Assembly (NCBI GenBank): GCA_964403795.1
Contig: CAYOHP010000049.1
Coordinates: 1 to 41,102, forward strand
Source of the DNA: CAYOHP01 sp964403795 [NCBI: uncultured bacterium]
GTDB taxonomy: Bacteria; Muiribacteriota; UBA6191; CAZXTJ01
Direction: 5' to 3'
Length of the DNA: 41,102 nucleotides
Below the pieces are notes generated by a model. That model saw only the letters and a program-made list of their open reading frames with translations. It did not search any database and was not told where the DNA came from. Positions 8,178-17,050 of the stretch are shown piece after piece; positions within the stretch are counted from its first letter, which is position 1; each line of letters opens with the position of its first letter. A program made the position numbers and the translations under genes.

Positions 8178-8678
8178 ATGCCTCAGTTCAAGGTCGGTGG
8201 GTCCGTGGTGCATCCCGCGCACGGCGTGGGAGTGGTCTCCGAGATCAAGGAAATGGTCATCTCGGGCCGACTGAACAAGTACTACGTGATCGAGTTCCCG
8301 TTGAACGAACTCGACCGGGTCATGATCCCGATCGAGAACGCCGAGAACCTCGGCCTCCGCTGCATCGCCGACAAGGGCACCATCGACGAGTGCCTGAAGA
8401 TCATCCGCAACTCCGACGGCGGCTACCTCGACGACCTCGAGGACGAGAGCTTCCACAAGCGTCACAAGGAGTACGTCGACCGGGTGCAGTCGGGCGACGT
8501 CTGCGAGGTCGCCAAGGTCTTCAAGACCCTCTACGAGCGGTCCCGGGACCGCGACCTCGGCCTCAAGGAGAAGTTCCTGATGGAGCGGGCCGAGAAGATG
8601 ATCATCGGCGAGATCATGGCCTCCATGAAGCTCACCCAGGATAAGGCCCAGGAGCTCCTCGACGGGGCGAAGGTATAG
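8178..8678 (+). CDS. carD: CarD/CdnL-family transcription regulator
   Basis: RNA-polymerase-binding regulator that stabilises open promoter complexes, typically at rRNA and growth-related promoters. The 166-residue product starts with a CarD/TRCF RNA-polymerase-interacting domain (residues about 1-65, with FKVGGSVVHPAHGVGVVSEI and YYVIEFPLN) followed by an all-helical C-terminal domain that contains the run LKEKFLMERAEKMIIGEIMA. Length and layout match CdnL proteins of 160-170 residues. The ATG at 8178 begins where the family begins. It is followed after 13 bp by ispE, so the isoprenoid gene is probably in the same transcript. The symbol follows common usage; cdnL would be equally fitting. 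Confidence 0.94.
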   Translation: MPQFKVGGSVVHPAHGVGVVSEIKEMVISGRLNKYYVIEFPLNELDRVMIPIENAENLGLRCIADKGTIDECLKIIRNSDGGYLDDLEDESFHKRHKEYVDRVQSGDVCEVAKVFKTLYERSRDRDLGLKEKFLMERAEKMIIGEIMASMKLTQDKAQELLDGAKV

Positions 8679-8691
8679 TCCCGGACTCCCC

Positions 8692-9654
8692 GTGAGCGGG
8701 TCCCTCGGCAGGCTGGTGCTGGAGCCTGCCTCCAAGATCAACCTCTACCTCCGGGTGGGGCCTCCGGGTGGGGACGGGTTCCACCCGGTGGTCACGGTGC
8801 TGGCGGCGACCAGCCTGAGGGACCGACTGGAGCTGGAGATCGCCCCCGACCTCGAGCCGGGACGGATCCGTCTCGAGGTGACCGGCGCCGAACTCGGGGA
8901 TCCCGAGGCCAACCTGGCGGTGAGGGCGGCCCGGGCCTTCGCCGCCGGGTTCCCGGATCGACTGCCGGAAAGCGTCCTTCCGGGGCTGTCGATCCGGCTC
9001 GAGAAGCGGGTACCCCATCAGGCCGGACTCGGGGGCGGTAGCGCGGATGCGGCCGCGGTCCTGCTCGGTCTGGCACGGTTGTTCCCGGGGGCCGGTCCTC
9101 CCGGGGACGAGACGACCCTGCTGGGAGCGCTCGCTGCCGGCCTGGGCGCCGACGTGGCGTTCTTCCTCCGGGGCGGCTATGCCTTCGCCACCGGCCGGGG
9201 CGAGAAGGTGCAGTGGATCTCGAGTCCGCTCCGGCTGGGTGCGGTGCTGGTGAAACCGGCATTCGGCATGCCGACCGGGCCCAGCTATCGCGATCTCGAT
9301 CGGATCCGGGGCCTCGCCCCCGGGGCGAGCGCCGCCCCGGCGACGCTGGAACCGGATGCCCGGGCCCGCGCCCTGGTCGCCGCCCTCGGCGCCGAGGACC
9401 CGGATCCGGAGCGGGTCATGTTCCTGGCGGGGAACGACTTCGAGGCGGTGGAACCCGAGGCGCTCGCTCCCCTGCGCCGGAACCTGGCCGAGGCCGGGGC
9501 CGAGACCGTGCTCCTGTGCGGGAGCGGGAGTGCCCTGGCGGGTCTCTTCCCCGACCATGACGCGGCGCGACGAGCGGCGGCGCGGATGCCCGTGACGGCG
9601 GGCGGCTCGGGTCCGTACCCGGTCGAGCTGGGCGGGCCCGGAGTCCTCGGATAG
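8692..9654 (+). CDS. ispE: 4-diphosphocytidyl-2-C-methyl-D-erythritol kinase
   Basis: GHMP-family kinase that phosphorylates CDP-methylerythritol in the MEP pathway of isoprenoid synthesis. The 320-residue product has the substrate-binding start EPASKINLYL (Lys15 at the conserved position), the ATP loop VPHQAGLGGGSADAAA (about 108-122) and the GLGADVAFF segment with the catalytic Asp at about 154, plus the late GSGSALAG glycine motif. The start is GTG at 8692, 13 bp after carD; the ggagctcctc upstream gives a weak ribosome-binding site. The other MEP gene in the window, dxr, follows after one kinase gene. Confidence 0.96.
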   Translation: MSGSLGRLVLEPASKINLYLRVGPPGGDGFHPVVTVLAATSLRDRLELEIAPDLEPGRIRLEVTGAELGDPEANLAVRAARAFAAGFPDRLPESVLPGLSIRLEKRVPHQAGLGGGSADAAAVLLGLARLFPGAGPPGDETTLLGALAAGLGADVAFFLRGGYAFATGRGEKVQWISSPLRLGAVLVKPAFGMPTGPSYRDLDRIRGLAPGASAAPATLEPDARARALVAALGAEDPDPERVMFLAGNDFEAVEPEALAPLRRNLAEAGAETVLLCGSGSALAGLFPDHDAARRAAARMPVTAGGSGPYPVELGGPGVLG

Positions 9655-9732
9655 CCCTCCGGACGGCGCCCCGACCGCTCGGCCCGGGGACGGGCCGGGA
9701 AGGTCTACCCTGGCCCGGGAGTCGAGGAGCGG

Positions 9733-11598
9733 ATGACCGGCGAGCCGCGGGGACCCGGAGGAGGGGGGCCGGTCGAGCCGCGGGTCCTGATCGAGCGGCT
9801 CGAGGCCCTGGTGCCCTCCGGCAGGGATCCGGGCGACGCCGTAGTGGCGCCGCTGCTCGCCGGGAAGCTCCCGGTCGATCTCGAGTACCGCCTGGCCCGG
9901 GCGCTCGAGGCCCTGGGCCGCACCGCCGAGGCCCGCGATTCCCTGGGCCGGGTGGTCCGTCGCGATCCCGGCTACGCCGATGCCAAGGAGCGGCTCGGGA
10001 AGCTGATCCGGGGAGGCGGTCGGGGGATCTTCCCGATCTTCGACCCCAAGGACCTGATGGGCGGCTTCAGCGGTCGCTACCGGAAGATCGAGCTGGTGGG
10101 AAAGGGGGGCCAGGGCCTGGTCTTCAAGGCCTTCGATCCCGAGCGCGGCCTGGAGGTGGCCCTGAAGGTCCTCTCCCCCCACATGGTCGACGAGCCGCAG
10201 GCGGTGGAACGCTTCCTCCGGGAGGCCAAGGTGCTCTCCCAGCTCGAGAGCCCCTACGTGGTCAAGGTGTACGAGGCGGGCGAGAAGCCGGTCCTCCACT
10301 ACGCCATGGAGCTGATGACCGGAGAGACCCTGGAAGGGAAGCTGAAACGCGAGGGAGCCATGCCGCTCTCCGCCTTCCTCGAATTCGCCGAGCAGCTCCT
10401 CGAAGGCCTCGCCGCGGTGCACCAGGCGGGGATCATCCACCGGGACCTGAAGCCCGAGAACGTCTTCCTGACCCGGGACGGCGGAGCCAAGCTCGGGGAT
10501 TTCGGGCTGGCCGGATCCGCCGCCCTGCTGAAGATCACCCAGACCGGGCAGATCTTCGGGACCCTCGGTTTCATGTCGCCCGAGCAGCTCGAGGGGAAGG
10601 CCGTCGACGAGCGCAGCGACCTCTACTCGATGGGCCTGATCTTCTACCAGTGCCTGGCGGGCGCAGCCGCCCTGAAGGTCAAGGTGAAGCCCGGCGGGGC
10701 CGTCGAGCGGGCCTTGCGACAGCCCCTGGAGGCCGCCACCTCCCGGCCGCTTCCCCGACGCCTTCTCGACCTGATCGAGCGCATGACCCGTACCGACCCT
10801 TCGGAGCGCCCCCGCTCGGCCCGCTCGGTCCTGGAGCGGATCCGCAACTTCCGCTGGCGCCTGCGCCGGGGTGCGGGATCGGCGACCTTCGCGGAGGCCG
10901 CCACGCTCCGCCACCGGACCCTCCTGCCGCTCCGGACCATGCTCGAGGACCTGGCCATGACCACCGCCCCCGAGTTGGCCTCCTCGCTCGCCGACGTGGC
11001 CCGGGCCCACGAGCTGAAGGTGCGGGTCTGGGATCTCTGTACCCGTCTCTCCGATCTGGTCAAGCTGGGACCCGCGGACGGGATGGCGCTCGACTGGCTG
11101 CCCGAAGGCGAACGCCTCGGAGCCGCGCTCGCCCGCTTCGTCCAGGAGCGGGAGCTCCCGGCCATGCCCTCCCTGGTGCGTCGCCTCCGGGATCTGGACC
11201 GGGTGGTCGAGAACGAGCTGGCTCCCGGGGACCTGAAACTCGGGCGCAAGTTCCTGGAGGCGTCGCTCCCGGAACGAAATGCCCCGGTGAGGCTCGAGGT
11301 GCCCGACGTGCCCCCGGTGGGCTACGGGCACCGGGACGCCTACCGGATCCGGACCCTGCTCACCGGGATCCTGCAGCAGCTCCTCTCCCGGCTGGAGCCG
11401 GTCCCGGGCGGGCGCCTGGGCCTCAAGCTCTCGAGCGAGGACGGGGACGAGGGCTGGGCGCTGGACCTCACCGGGGTGGCGAGCTTCGAGCCGGCCGCCG
11501 AGACCCTCCTCGACCTCGAGGCCCTGGGAGCGATCCGGGTCCGGCTCGACAAGGGAGCGGTGCGTTTCCGTTTCCCGCTGGTGCTCACCGACGGGTGA
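9733..11598 (+). CDS. Ser/Thr protein kinase with N-terminal TPR and ATPase-like C-terminus
   Basis: A 621-residue soluble Hanks-type kinase. Residues about 30-95 form a TPR-like helical pair (RALEALGRTAEARDSLGRVV). The kinase domain (about 115-370) has a glycine loop GKGGQGLVF, Lys144 in VALKVL, HRDLKPEN (His236-Asp238) and DFG (256-258), so it should be active. The last 240 residues are not a standard kinase partner: a helical part (LRTMLEDLAMTTAPELASSLADVA and onward) is followed by a segment with ILQQLLSRLEPVPGGRLGLKL and a final VRFRFPLVL, which recalls a degraded histidine-kinase dimerisation/ATPase unit. That comparison is tentative. No TM helix is seen. It lies between ispE and dxr. 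Confidence 0.92.
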   Translation: MTGEPRGPGGGGPVEPRVLIERLEALVPSGRDPGDAVVAPLLAGKLPVDLEYRLARALEALGRTAEARDSLGRVVRRDPGYADAKERLGKLIRGGGRGIFPIFDPKDLMGGFSGRYRKIELVGKGGQGLVFKAFDPERGLEVALKVLSPHMVDEPQAVERFLREAKVLSQLESPYVVKVYEAGEKPVLHYAMELMTGETLEGKLKREGAMPLSAFLEFAEQLLEGLAAVHQAGIIHRDLKPENVFLTRDGGAKLGDFGLAGSAALLKITQTGQIFGTLGFMSPEQLEGKAVDERSDLYSMGLIFYQCLAGAAALKVKVKPGGAVERALRQPLEAATSRPLPRRLLDLIERMTRTDPSERPRSARSVLERIRNFRWRLRRGAGSATFAEAATLRHRTLLPLRTMLEDLAMTTAPELASSLADVARAHELKVRVWDLCTRLSDLVKLGPADGMALDWLPEGERLGAALARFVQERELPAMPSLVRRLRDLDRVVENELAPGDLKLGRKFLEASLPERNAPVRLEVPDVPPVGYGHRDAYRIRTLLTGILQQLLSRLEPVPGGRLGLKLSSEDGDEGWALDLTGVASFEPAAETLLDLEALGAIRVRLDKGAVRFRFPLVLTDG

Positions 11599-11631
11599 GA
11601 GCCCGAGGCAGGCGCGGTATCCTCGCCGCCC

Positions 11632-12789
11632 ATGAACGTCCGCGATCTCGCCCTGCTGGGAGCCACCGGTTCGATCGGGGATTCCACCGTGGCCGTGCTC
11701 CGCTGCCATCCCGGACGCTTCCGGGTGAGGGCCCTGGCGGCCCACCGTTCGGTCGAGAAGATGGTGGCGCTCGCCGGCGAGTTCTCCCCCGAACTGGTGG
11801 TGCTGGTCGATCCCGAGGCCGCCGCCGAGGCCCGGCGCCGACTGGGTGCGTCGGTCGAGGTGGCGAGCGGGCTGGACGGTCTGGTGCGGGCAGCCACGCT
11901 TCCCGGCCTCTCGATGGTGGTCTCGGCCACCGTGGGTGCGGTGGGCCTGCCCCCGGTCTATGCGGCCCTGGAGGCCGGGACCGACGTGGCGCTGGCCAAC
12001 AAGGAGGTCCTGGTCGCCGGCGGCGAGGCGGTGGTGCGCCGGGCCCGGGCCAGCGGAGCCAGGCTCCTGCCGGTCGACAGCGAACACTCGGCGCTCTTCC
12101 AGGCCCTGGGCACCCATCCCGGCCGGGAGGTCGCCAACCTCTGGATCACCGCCAGCGGTGGGCCGTTTAGGGGGATGAGCCGCGCCGAGCTCGAGAAGGT
12201 CCCCGTCGAGGCGGCGCTCAAGCACCCCAACTGGGACATGGGGGCGAAGATCACCATCGATTCGGCGACCCTCATGAACAAGGGCCTCGAGGTGATCGAA
12301 GCCCGCTGGCTCTTCGACCAGCCATGGGAGCGGATCCGGGTGGTGGTCCACCCCCAGTCGATCGTCCACTCCCTGGTCGAGTTCGTGGACGGCTCCTGGC
12401 TCGCCCAGCTCGGGGTCACCGACATGCGGATCCCCATCCAGTACGCCCTCTCCTGGCCCGACCGGTGGTCGGCTCCGGGGGTCCCCCCGCTGGACGTGCT
12501 CCGCCTGAAGGACCTCACCTTCGAACCACCCGACCCGGAGACCTTCGAGAACCTGGCGCTGGCCTACGAAGCCGGACGCAGGGGCGCAACCTTCGCCTGC
12601 GTCCTGTCGGCCGCCAACGAGGTGGCGGTCCAGGCCTTCCTCGACCGCCGCATCGGCTTCCTCGACATCGCCCGGGTCAACCGCACCGTCCTGGAACGCC
12701 ATGAGCCCACCGGCTCCACCGAGTACGCCGAGGTGGTCGCCGCCGACGCCTGGGCCCGCGCCGAAGCCGCCAGGGTGGTGGGGGGATGA
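11632..12789 (+). CDS. dxr: 1-deoxy-D-xylulose-5-phosphate reductoisomerase
   Basis: Converts deoxyxylulose phosphate to methylerythritol phosphate with NADPH and a divalent metal, the first committed MEP-pathway step. The 385-residue product has the NADPH loop LGATGSIGDSTVAV at the N-terminus, LANKEVLVAGGE, the metal and substrate residues in VDSEHSALFQAL, ITASGGPFRG, and KHPNWDMGAKITIDSATLMNKGLEVIEA. Length is normal. The ATG at 11632 has no clear ribosome-binding site; TATCCT lies eight bases upstream, another possible leaderless start. The stop overlaps the next gene (ATGA, 12786-12789). Confidence 0.97.
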   Translation: MNVRDLALLGATGSIGDSTVAVLRCHPGRFRVRALAAHRSVEKMVALAGEFSPELVVLVDPEAAAEARRRLGASVEVASGLDGLVRAATLPGLSMVVSATVGAVGLPPVYAALEAGTDVALANKEVLVAGGEAVVRRARASGARLLPVDSEHSALFQALGTHPGREVANLWITASGGPFRGMSRAELEKVPVEAALKHPNWDMGAKITIDSATLMNKGLEVIEARWLFDQPWERIRVVVHPQSIVHSLVEFVDGSWLAQLGVTDMRIPIQYALSWPDRWSAPGVPPLDVLRLKDLTFEPPDPETFENLALAYEAGRRGATFACVLSAANEVAVQAFLDRRIGFLDIARVNRTVLERHEPTGSTEYAEVVAADAWARAEAARVVGG

Positions 12790-13982
12790 ATCCGGCAGGA
12801 ACCGGAAGGTCGAAGGCGAGGTCCCTTGTCTTCGGACTCCTCGCGGCCGCGATCGGTACCGTGCTGGCCCTGGCCACCGGTGAGCTCCTGGTGCGCGGGT
12901 TCGCAACCCCGACCTATCGGCTCCCCGTGGGCACCTCTGGCGCGTTCGTGCTGGGGATGGGCGTGGACCTGAGGGCCAGCTACGAATTCGAGGAGGGCGG
13001 GAAGAAGCACGTCGTCGAGTACACCACCAACAGCCTCGGCTTCCGGGACCGGGAGCATCTCCCCGGGAAGCCCCAGGGCGTCCGCAGGATCGCCATCCTG
13101 GGGGACAGTTTCGTAGCCGGCCTGGCGGTGGCCCAGGACGCGATCTTCCCTCGGCGGGTCGAGGAGATCCTGAGGCAGAAAGGGCACCCGGTCGAGGTGA
13201 TCTCTTGCGGTGTGGTCGGATACTCCACGGCCCTGGAGCTTCTCGTACTGCGGGAGAAGGTGGCTCCCCTCGAACCTGACGTGGTCGTGATCTCGTTCTT
13301 CCAGAACGACCCCTGGGACAACACTCCGGGGCTTTCCACCAGCTATGCCCCGTACTTCCGCGAGACCCCGGAGGGTCGCCTCGAGATCCTCGAGCCGGAG
13401 GCGGCCGGGGTTTCCCGTCCAAGCCCGGTCTCGACCTGGTTGAACGAGAACCTGAAGCTCTATTCCTGGCAGAAGGAGAGGGTGCGTACCCTGACCGAGT
13501 GGTACCGGTTCCGCTTCCGCCAGGGACCCAAGGCCTTGCCGAAGGTCTACCACCCTCTGGTCGAACCGCCGCTCCCTCGGACCGAGGACGCCTGGAAGCT
13601 CACGCTGCGCTTGCTCGACGAGATCAAGGCCGAGACCGAGCGGCTGGGCGCGACTCTCATGGTCCTGGACATCCCCCTCCAGGAAGCCGTGTCGCCCAGC
13701 CGGCTCGCCGTCTCCAAGGAGCGGTTCCCCGAGCTCGCTCGCTCTCGTATCGATTGGGATCGGTCTTCGACCTATCTGGGGATCTGGGCCAAGAAGCGAG
13801 GCGTCTCCCTCCTCGATCTGCGAGTCCCGCTGCGGGTGGCTGGAGACGCTGCGAGCCTCTACCTTCAGTTCGACGGTCACTTCTCCGAAGCAGGCCACCA
13901 GCGAGTCGGCAGTATCCTCGCCGAGGCATTGGAAAGAGGTCTCACGGCTGGGGACCAGATTCGACCTCGCCAGATGCCCTGA
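12786..13982 (+). CDS. Membrane-anchored SGNH/GDSL-type hydrolase
   Basis: A 398-residue protein with one N-terminal TM helix (about residues 13-35) and an SGNH-like domain outside the membrane. Block I is ILGDSFVAG (Asp107-Ser108), a later FFQNDPWDN resembles block III, and the C-terminal FDGHFSEAGH (Asp363, His365, His371) resembles the catalytic Asp/His block. Such proteins de-esterify or transfer acyl groups on polysaccharides or lipids; the substrate cannot be told. Its ATG overlaps the dxr stop, so it is co-transcribed with isoprenoid genes. Its 3' end overlaps the convergent kinase gene by 41 bp. Codon use looks slightly less GC-biased than in dxr. Confidence 0.85.
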   Translation: MNPAGTGRSKARSLVFGLLAAAIGTVLALATGELLVRGFATPTYRLPVGTSGAFVLGMGVDLRASYEFEEGGKKHVVEYTTNSLGFRDREHLPGKPQGVRRIAILGDSFVAGLAVAQDAIFPRRVEEILRQKGHPVEVISCGVVGYSTALELLVLREKVAPLEPDVVVISFFQNDPWDNTPGLSTSYAPYFRETPEGRLEILEPEAAGVSRPSPVSTWLNENLKLYSWQKERVRTLTEWYRFRFRQGPKALPKVYHPLVEPPLPRTEDAWKLTLRLLDEIKAETERLGATLMVLDIPLQEAVSPSRLAVSKERFPELARSRIDWDRSSTYLGIWAKKRGVSLLDLRVPLRVAGDAASLYLQFDGHFSEAGHQRVGSILAEALERGLTAGDQIRPRQMP

Positions 13983-16227
13983 TCCCACGAAGGGCGATGG
14001 GATCGATGGCGAGGCGATCCGGTGTTCGGAATCCGGGACCGGTCTCGATCTCGAAGCCGAACTCGAGGGTTCCTCCCGGCGTACGGCCCTCCCAGATCCA
14101 TTGGGGCGGGAGCCTCTGCCATCGCCAGCAGAGGTCGTCTCCCAAGGGGATTTCCAGGGTGCGTCCGGCAGGAAGCAACAGCTTCACGGCCACCCATCCC
14201 GATCCGCCCGCAGCGAGGAAGCCAAGCTCGACGGAGTGCGGAACCTCTGCAGGAACGCCGTCGAGGATCACCGCACTCCTGCTCCCTCCCTCATCCCGTG
14301 GGTTGGCCGACGCACCCAGCAGGTCCTTGAGGCCACTCCCCGGCCCGAGCCGTATCCCACGACGGGTCTCGAGCTGGAAGAGCTGGTCTGGATGATCCTC
14401 GACTCCGAGGCTGGGAAAGTCCGAGAGGAGGAGGTCAGGGCCCAGCGCCCGGGTGGAACGCCCATCCGCAGTCGCCACCCGGTACCGCCAGAACCACTCC
14501 CGGTGCCTCCAGTAGGCCAGGCGTCGGATCGCATGTTCGGCCAGCTCCGACCCCGAACCGATCGAGGCGAACAGCCATCGGGATGCGGCCACCTCGAGTT
14601 GGAGCAGCAGTCGCGCCTGAGCCGGAGGGATGGGGGAGGACTCCGGTCGCGTGACGAACTCGAGACCGGTGATCCGTCGAGCTTCCTCCGGTCCGGGACG
14701 ATCCAGGAGAGGAGAGTCCAGTCCCTCCAGGGCCGATCGCTGGAGGCCGGCCACATCGACCTGCAGGAGGATCTCAAGTCTCCCATCGGGCGAGACCGCT
14801 ACCACCTCGGGACCCGGTCGGGGACCGTCCTTCGGAAGAGGGACTTCCGCGATCCGTCTGGGGCCGACCGCAGCGAGGAGTCCCGAGTCGGTTCGAACCC
14901 GGGCTGCCGGCTCGAGCCCGGAGATCTGGAGCGAAGCCGCCCCATCCGGCCGGCGCGTGAGTCTCAGCTTGTCGAGTTCCAGTGGCAGGCGGCACGGCAA
15001 TGCGGTGGCCACGCCATCCAGGAGGACCAGGAGGCCACCTCCAGGGACCGTGGCGTCGCGGATCTCGACCTTGTGGTCACGCGGATCCAGGATTTCGACC
15101 GTCGTTGATCCCACCAGGTGGCGAAGCAGGACTGCAGGGGCGGACCCCGGGGCGTTTCGTGAGGTGTGTCCACCGGCATGGGAACCGAACCAGTAGCCCA
15201 TGGCCCCCGCAGCCAGGAGTGCCAACGCCGCGCCTGCGGTGGGGCGACGGTCCGGAGGCGCAGCCTGTCGGGGAGGATCCGACCGTGCGGGAGGCGACTC
15301 GCCTCCAACCCTGGGAGGTGCCACAGGTCGAGGAGTCGGCCCTTGGGCGCCATGCCTCCCTTCCGACACCGTGGCGTCCCTCCCCCGGGCAGCCGCCTGC
15401 AGGGCGTCGCGGGCCAGGCCCGGCAGCCGGGCCAGGGCGGCCGCCGGGTCGGGGCGCAGACCGGGGTCGGGGTGGAGGCAGTCCTCGATCCAGCGGGCCA
15501 GCTCGGGGTCGAGCCACGGCAGTTCCTTCCGGGGATCCTCGGGGCGCTGGCGGGAGCGGCGCAGCGCCTCGTCGAAGGCCGCCCCGGGCGAGATCGAACG
15601 CGGACCCTGGAGGATCCGGAGGACCACCAGGGCGGCCTGGTAGAGGTCGGCCCGGGGCCCCACCGCCTCGTTGCGGATCATCTCGGGCGGCAGGTACTCC
15701 GGGGTACCCACCGCGGACCCGGTCCGGGTGAGGGTGGCGACCCCGACGGCCCGGGCCAGGCCGAGGTCGACCAAGACCGCCCCGCCTTCCCGGCCCACCA
15801 TGAGGTTCTGCGGCTTCACGTCCCGGTGGAGGATCCCGGCGCCATGCAGATCGGCCAGGCCCCCGGCCAGTGCCGGAGCCACCGAGGCCAGGAGGTCCCG
15901 GCGATCGGCCGGGCCTTCGGTGGTGCGCAGGGCCGCCTCCACGCTGGTGCCGTCCACGAAGTCCATCACCAGGACCAGGCGCTCCCCGGTCTCCACCAGG
16001 GACCGAAAGCGCGGCAACCATGGAGAGCGCAGACGGGAGAGGAGCTCGGCTTCCCGGCGCATCCGGGACGTACCCTGGTCCCCCGGCAGGCTGCGGGCGA
16101 TCTTCAGGGCCACCCGCTCGCCGCTTCGGGTGTCGAGCCCGAGCCAGACCTCGCCCATGCCGCCGGCTCCCAGCCGGTGCAGGCACCGGTAGGGCGGGAT
16201 CTCCTCGGGAGGCAGGGAATCGGCCAT
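13942..16227 (-). CDS. Ser/Thr protein kinase with TM helix and large C-terminal domain
   Basis: A 761-residue receptor-like kinase. The N-terminal kinase domain has GAGGMGEVW, Lys42 in VALKIA, HRDVKPQN and DLGLA, the last a conservative change from DFG; it is likely active. A Pro/Arg-rich linker leads to one TM helix (TAGAALALLAAGAMGYWFG) and about 390 residues, presumably extracytoplasmic, rich in beta-prone sequence with repeated short EILDPRDHKVEIRDA-like strands. I do not recognise that domain. The ATG at 16225-16227 is chosen because the kinase fold begins directly after it; there is no ribosome-binding site, but TACGCT stands seven bases upstream. The C-terminal half is visibly less GC-biased than the kinase half, hinting at separate origins. 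Confidence 0.9.
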   Translation of the reverse strand: MADSLPPEEIPPYRCLHRLGAGGMGEVWLGLDTRSGERVALKIARSLPGDQGTSRMRREAELLSRLRSPWLPRFRSLVETGERLVLVMDFVDGTSVEAALRTTEGPADRRDLLASVAPALAGGLADLHGAGILHRDVKPQNLMVGREGGAVLVDLGLARAVGVATLTRTGSAVGTPEYLPPEMIRNEAVGPRADLYQAALVVLRILQGPRSISPGAAFDEALRRSRQRPEDPRKELPWLDPELARWIEDCLHPDPGLRPDPAAALARLPGLARDALQAAARGRDATVSEGRHGAQGPTPRPVAPPRVGGESPPARSDPPRQAAPPDRRPTAGAALALLAAGAMGYWFGSHAGGHTSRNAPGSAPAVLLRHLVGSTTVEILDPRDHKVEIRDATVPGGGLLVLLDGVATALPCRLPLELDKLRLTRRPDGAASLQISGLEPAARVRTDSGLLAAVGPRRIAEVPLPKDGPRPGPEVVAVSPDGRLEILLQVDVAGLQRSALEGLDSPLLDRPGPEEARRITGLEFVTRPESSPIPPAQARLLLQLEVAASRWLFASIGSGSELAEHAIRRLAYWRHREWFWRYRVATADGRSTRALGPDLLLSDFPSLGVEDHPDQLFQLETRRGIRLGPGSGLKDLLGASANPRDEGGSRSAVILDGVPAEVPHSVELGFLAAGGSGWVAVKLLLPAGRTLEIPLGDDLCWRWQRLPPQWIWEGRTPGGTLEFGFEIETGPGFRTPDRLAIDPIALRGIRASGEVESGPQP

Positions 16228-16234
16228 GCCGGCG

Positions 16235-16240
16235 AGCGTA
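16235..16240 (-). promoter_or_regulatory. Candidate -10 box next to the kinase start at 16227
   Basis: On the minus strand TACGCT is followed by seven bases and the ATG, a leaderless-type arrangement. There is no recognisable -35 or ribosome-binding site in the 117-bp divergent gap. Confidence 0.35.
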
Positions 16241-16344
16241 GCCGACCACCCCATGCCGCCGGCATCGGAATGGCAGTACCATGAGGCGCTACGGGAGTCG
16301 GGAACCGCCGGGGGTCGGGGCCGGCCGGGACGAGGAGTGAGGGC

Positions 16345-17040
16345 TTGGGCGAAGGCAAGGGAGTCGGCAAACCGGGGTCCGCCCCGCCGCTGGGTTCGGG
16401 CTGGCTGGCCCGGGTCAAGAGCCTCTTCCGGAGCCCCGAGCAGCGCTTCACCCGGATCTACATGAAGGGCCGCTGGACGGGCGGCGAGAGTCCCTCGGGC
16501 GAAGGCTCCAGCCTGCGCCAGACCGAGATCCTCCGCCAGGAGCTGCCTCGTCTGCTCGCCCGGCTCGGGGTCCGCACCGTGCTGGATGCCGCCTGCGGCG
16601 ACTTCAACTGGATGAAGGAGCTGCGCCTCGACCTCGATCGCTACATCGGGATCGACATCGTGCGACCGCTGGTGCAGCGCAACCGGTCCCGCTACGGGGA
16701 CCGGCGTCACGAGTTCCTCCACCTCGACATCACCCGCGAGCAGCTCCCCCGCGCCGATCTCATCCTGTGCCGGGATTGCCTGGGACACCTCTCCCACCAG
16801 GACGTGAGGGCCGCCCTCCTCAACTTCCGCGAGACCGGCTCGACCTGGCTGCTGACCACCACCTACCCGCACGAGGGCGAGAACCGCGACATCGTCTCGG
16901 GTCAGTGGCGCCCCCTGGACCTGGAGCGGCCGCCGTTCTCGCTCCCTCCGCCCCACGAGCTGCTCCACGAGGCCCCGCCGACCGAGGTCTACCGCGACAA
17001 GAGCCTGGGACTCTGGCGGCTGGCGGACCTGAGGCTCTGA
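16345..17040 (+). CDS. Class I SAM-dependent methyltransferase
   Basis: A 231-residue protein with a Rossmann-type methyltransferase core. Motif I is VLDAACGDFNWM (about residues 78-89), followed by YIGIDIVRPLV for the acidic loop and LPRADLILCRDCLGHLSH for motif IV. The N-terminal 55 residues (with RFTRIYMKGRWTGGES) resemble small uncharacterised methyltransferases found beside glycan genes; the substrate is unknown. The start is TTG at 16345, preceded at proper distance by gaggag (16332-16337). It diverges from the kinase at 16227 and converges with the kinase ending at 17051. Confidence 0.85.
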   Translation: MGEGKGVGKPGSAPPLGSGWLARVKSLFRSPEQRFTRIYMKGRWTGGESPSGEGSSLRQTEILRQELPRLLARLGVRTVLDAACGDFNWMKELRLDLDRYIGIDIVRPLVQRNRSRYGDRRHEFLHLDITREQLPRADLILCRDCLGHLSHQDVRAALLNFRETGSTWLLTTTYPHEGENRDIVSGQWRPLDLERPPFSLPPPHELLHEAPPTEVYRDKSLGLWRLADLRL

Positions 17041-17050
17041 GAGCGAGTCC

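Noticed and set aside
8632-13422. A 1596-codon open frame on the minus strand
   Set aside because: It lies antisense to ispE, the kinase, dxr and the hydrolase, has low-complexity Arg/Gly/His/Gln composition and no family motif; a usual artefact of high GC3.
14886-14905. GGTTCGAACCC-like string resembling a tRNA T-loop
   Set aside because: Inside the receptor kinase gene; no flanking acceptor, anticodon or D-stem pairing was found.
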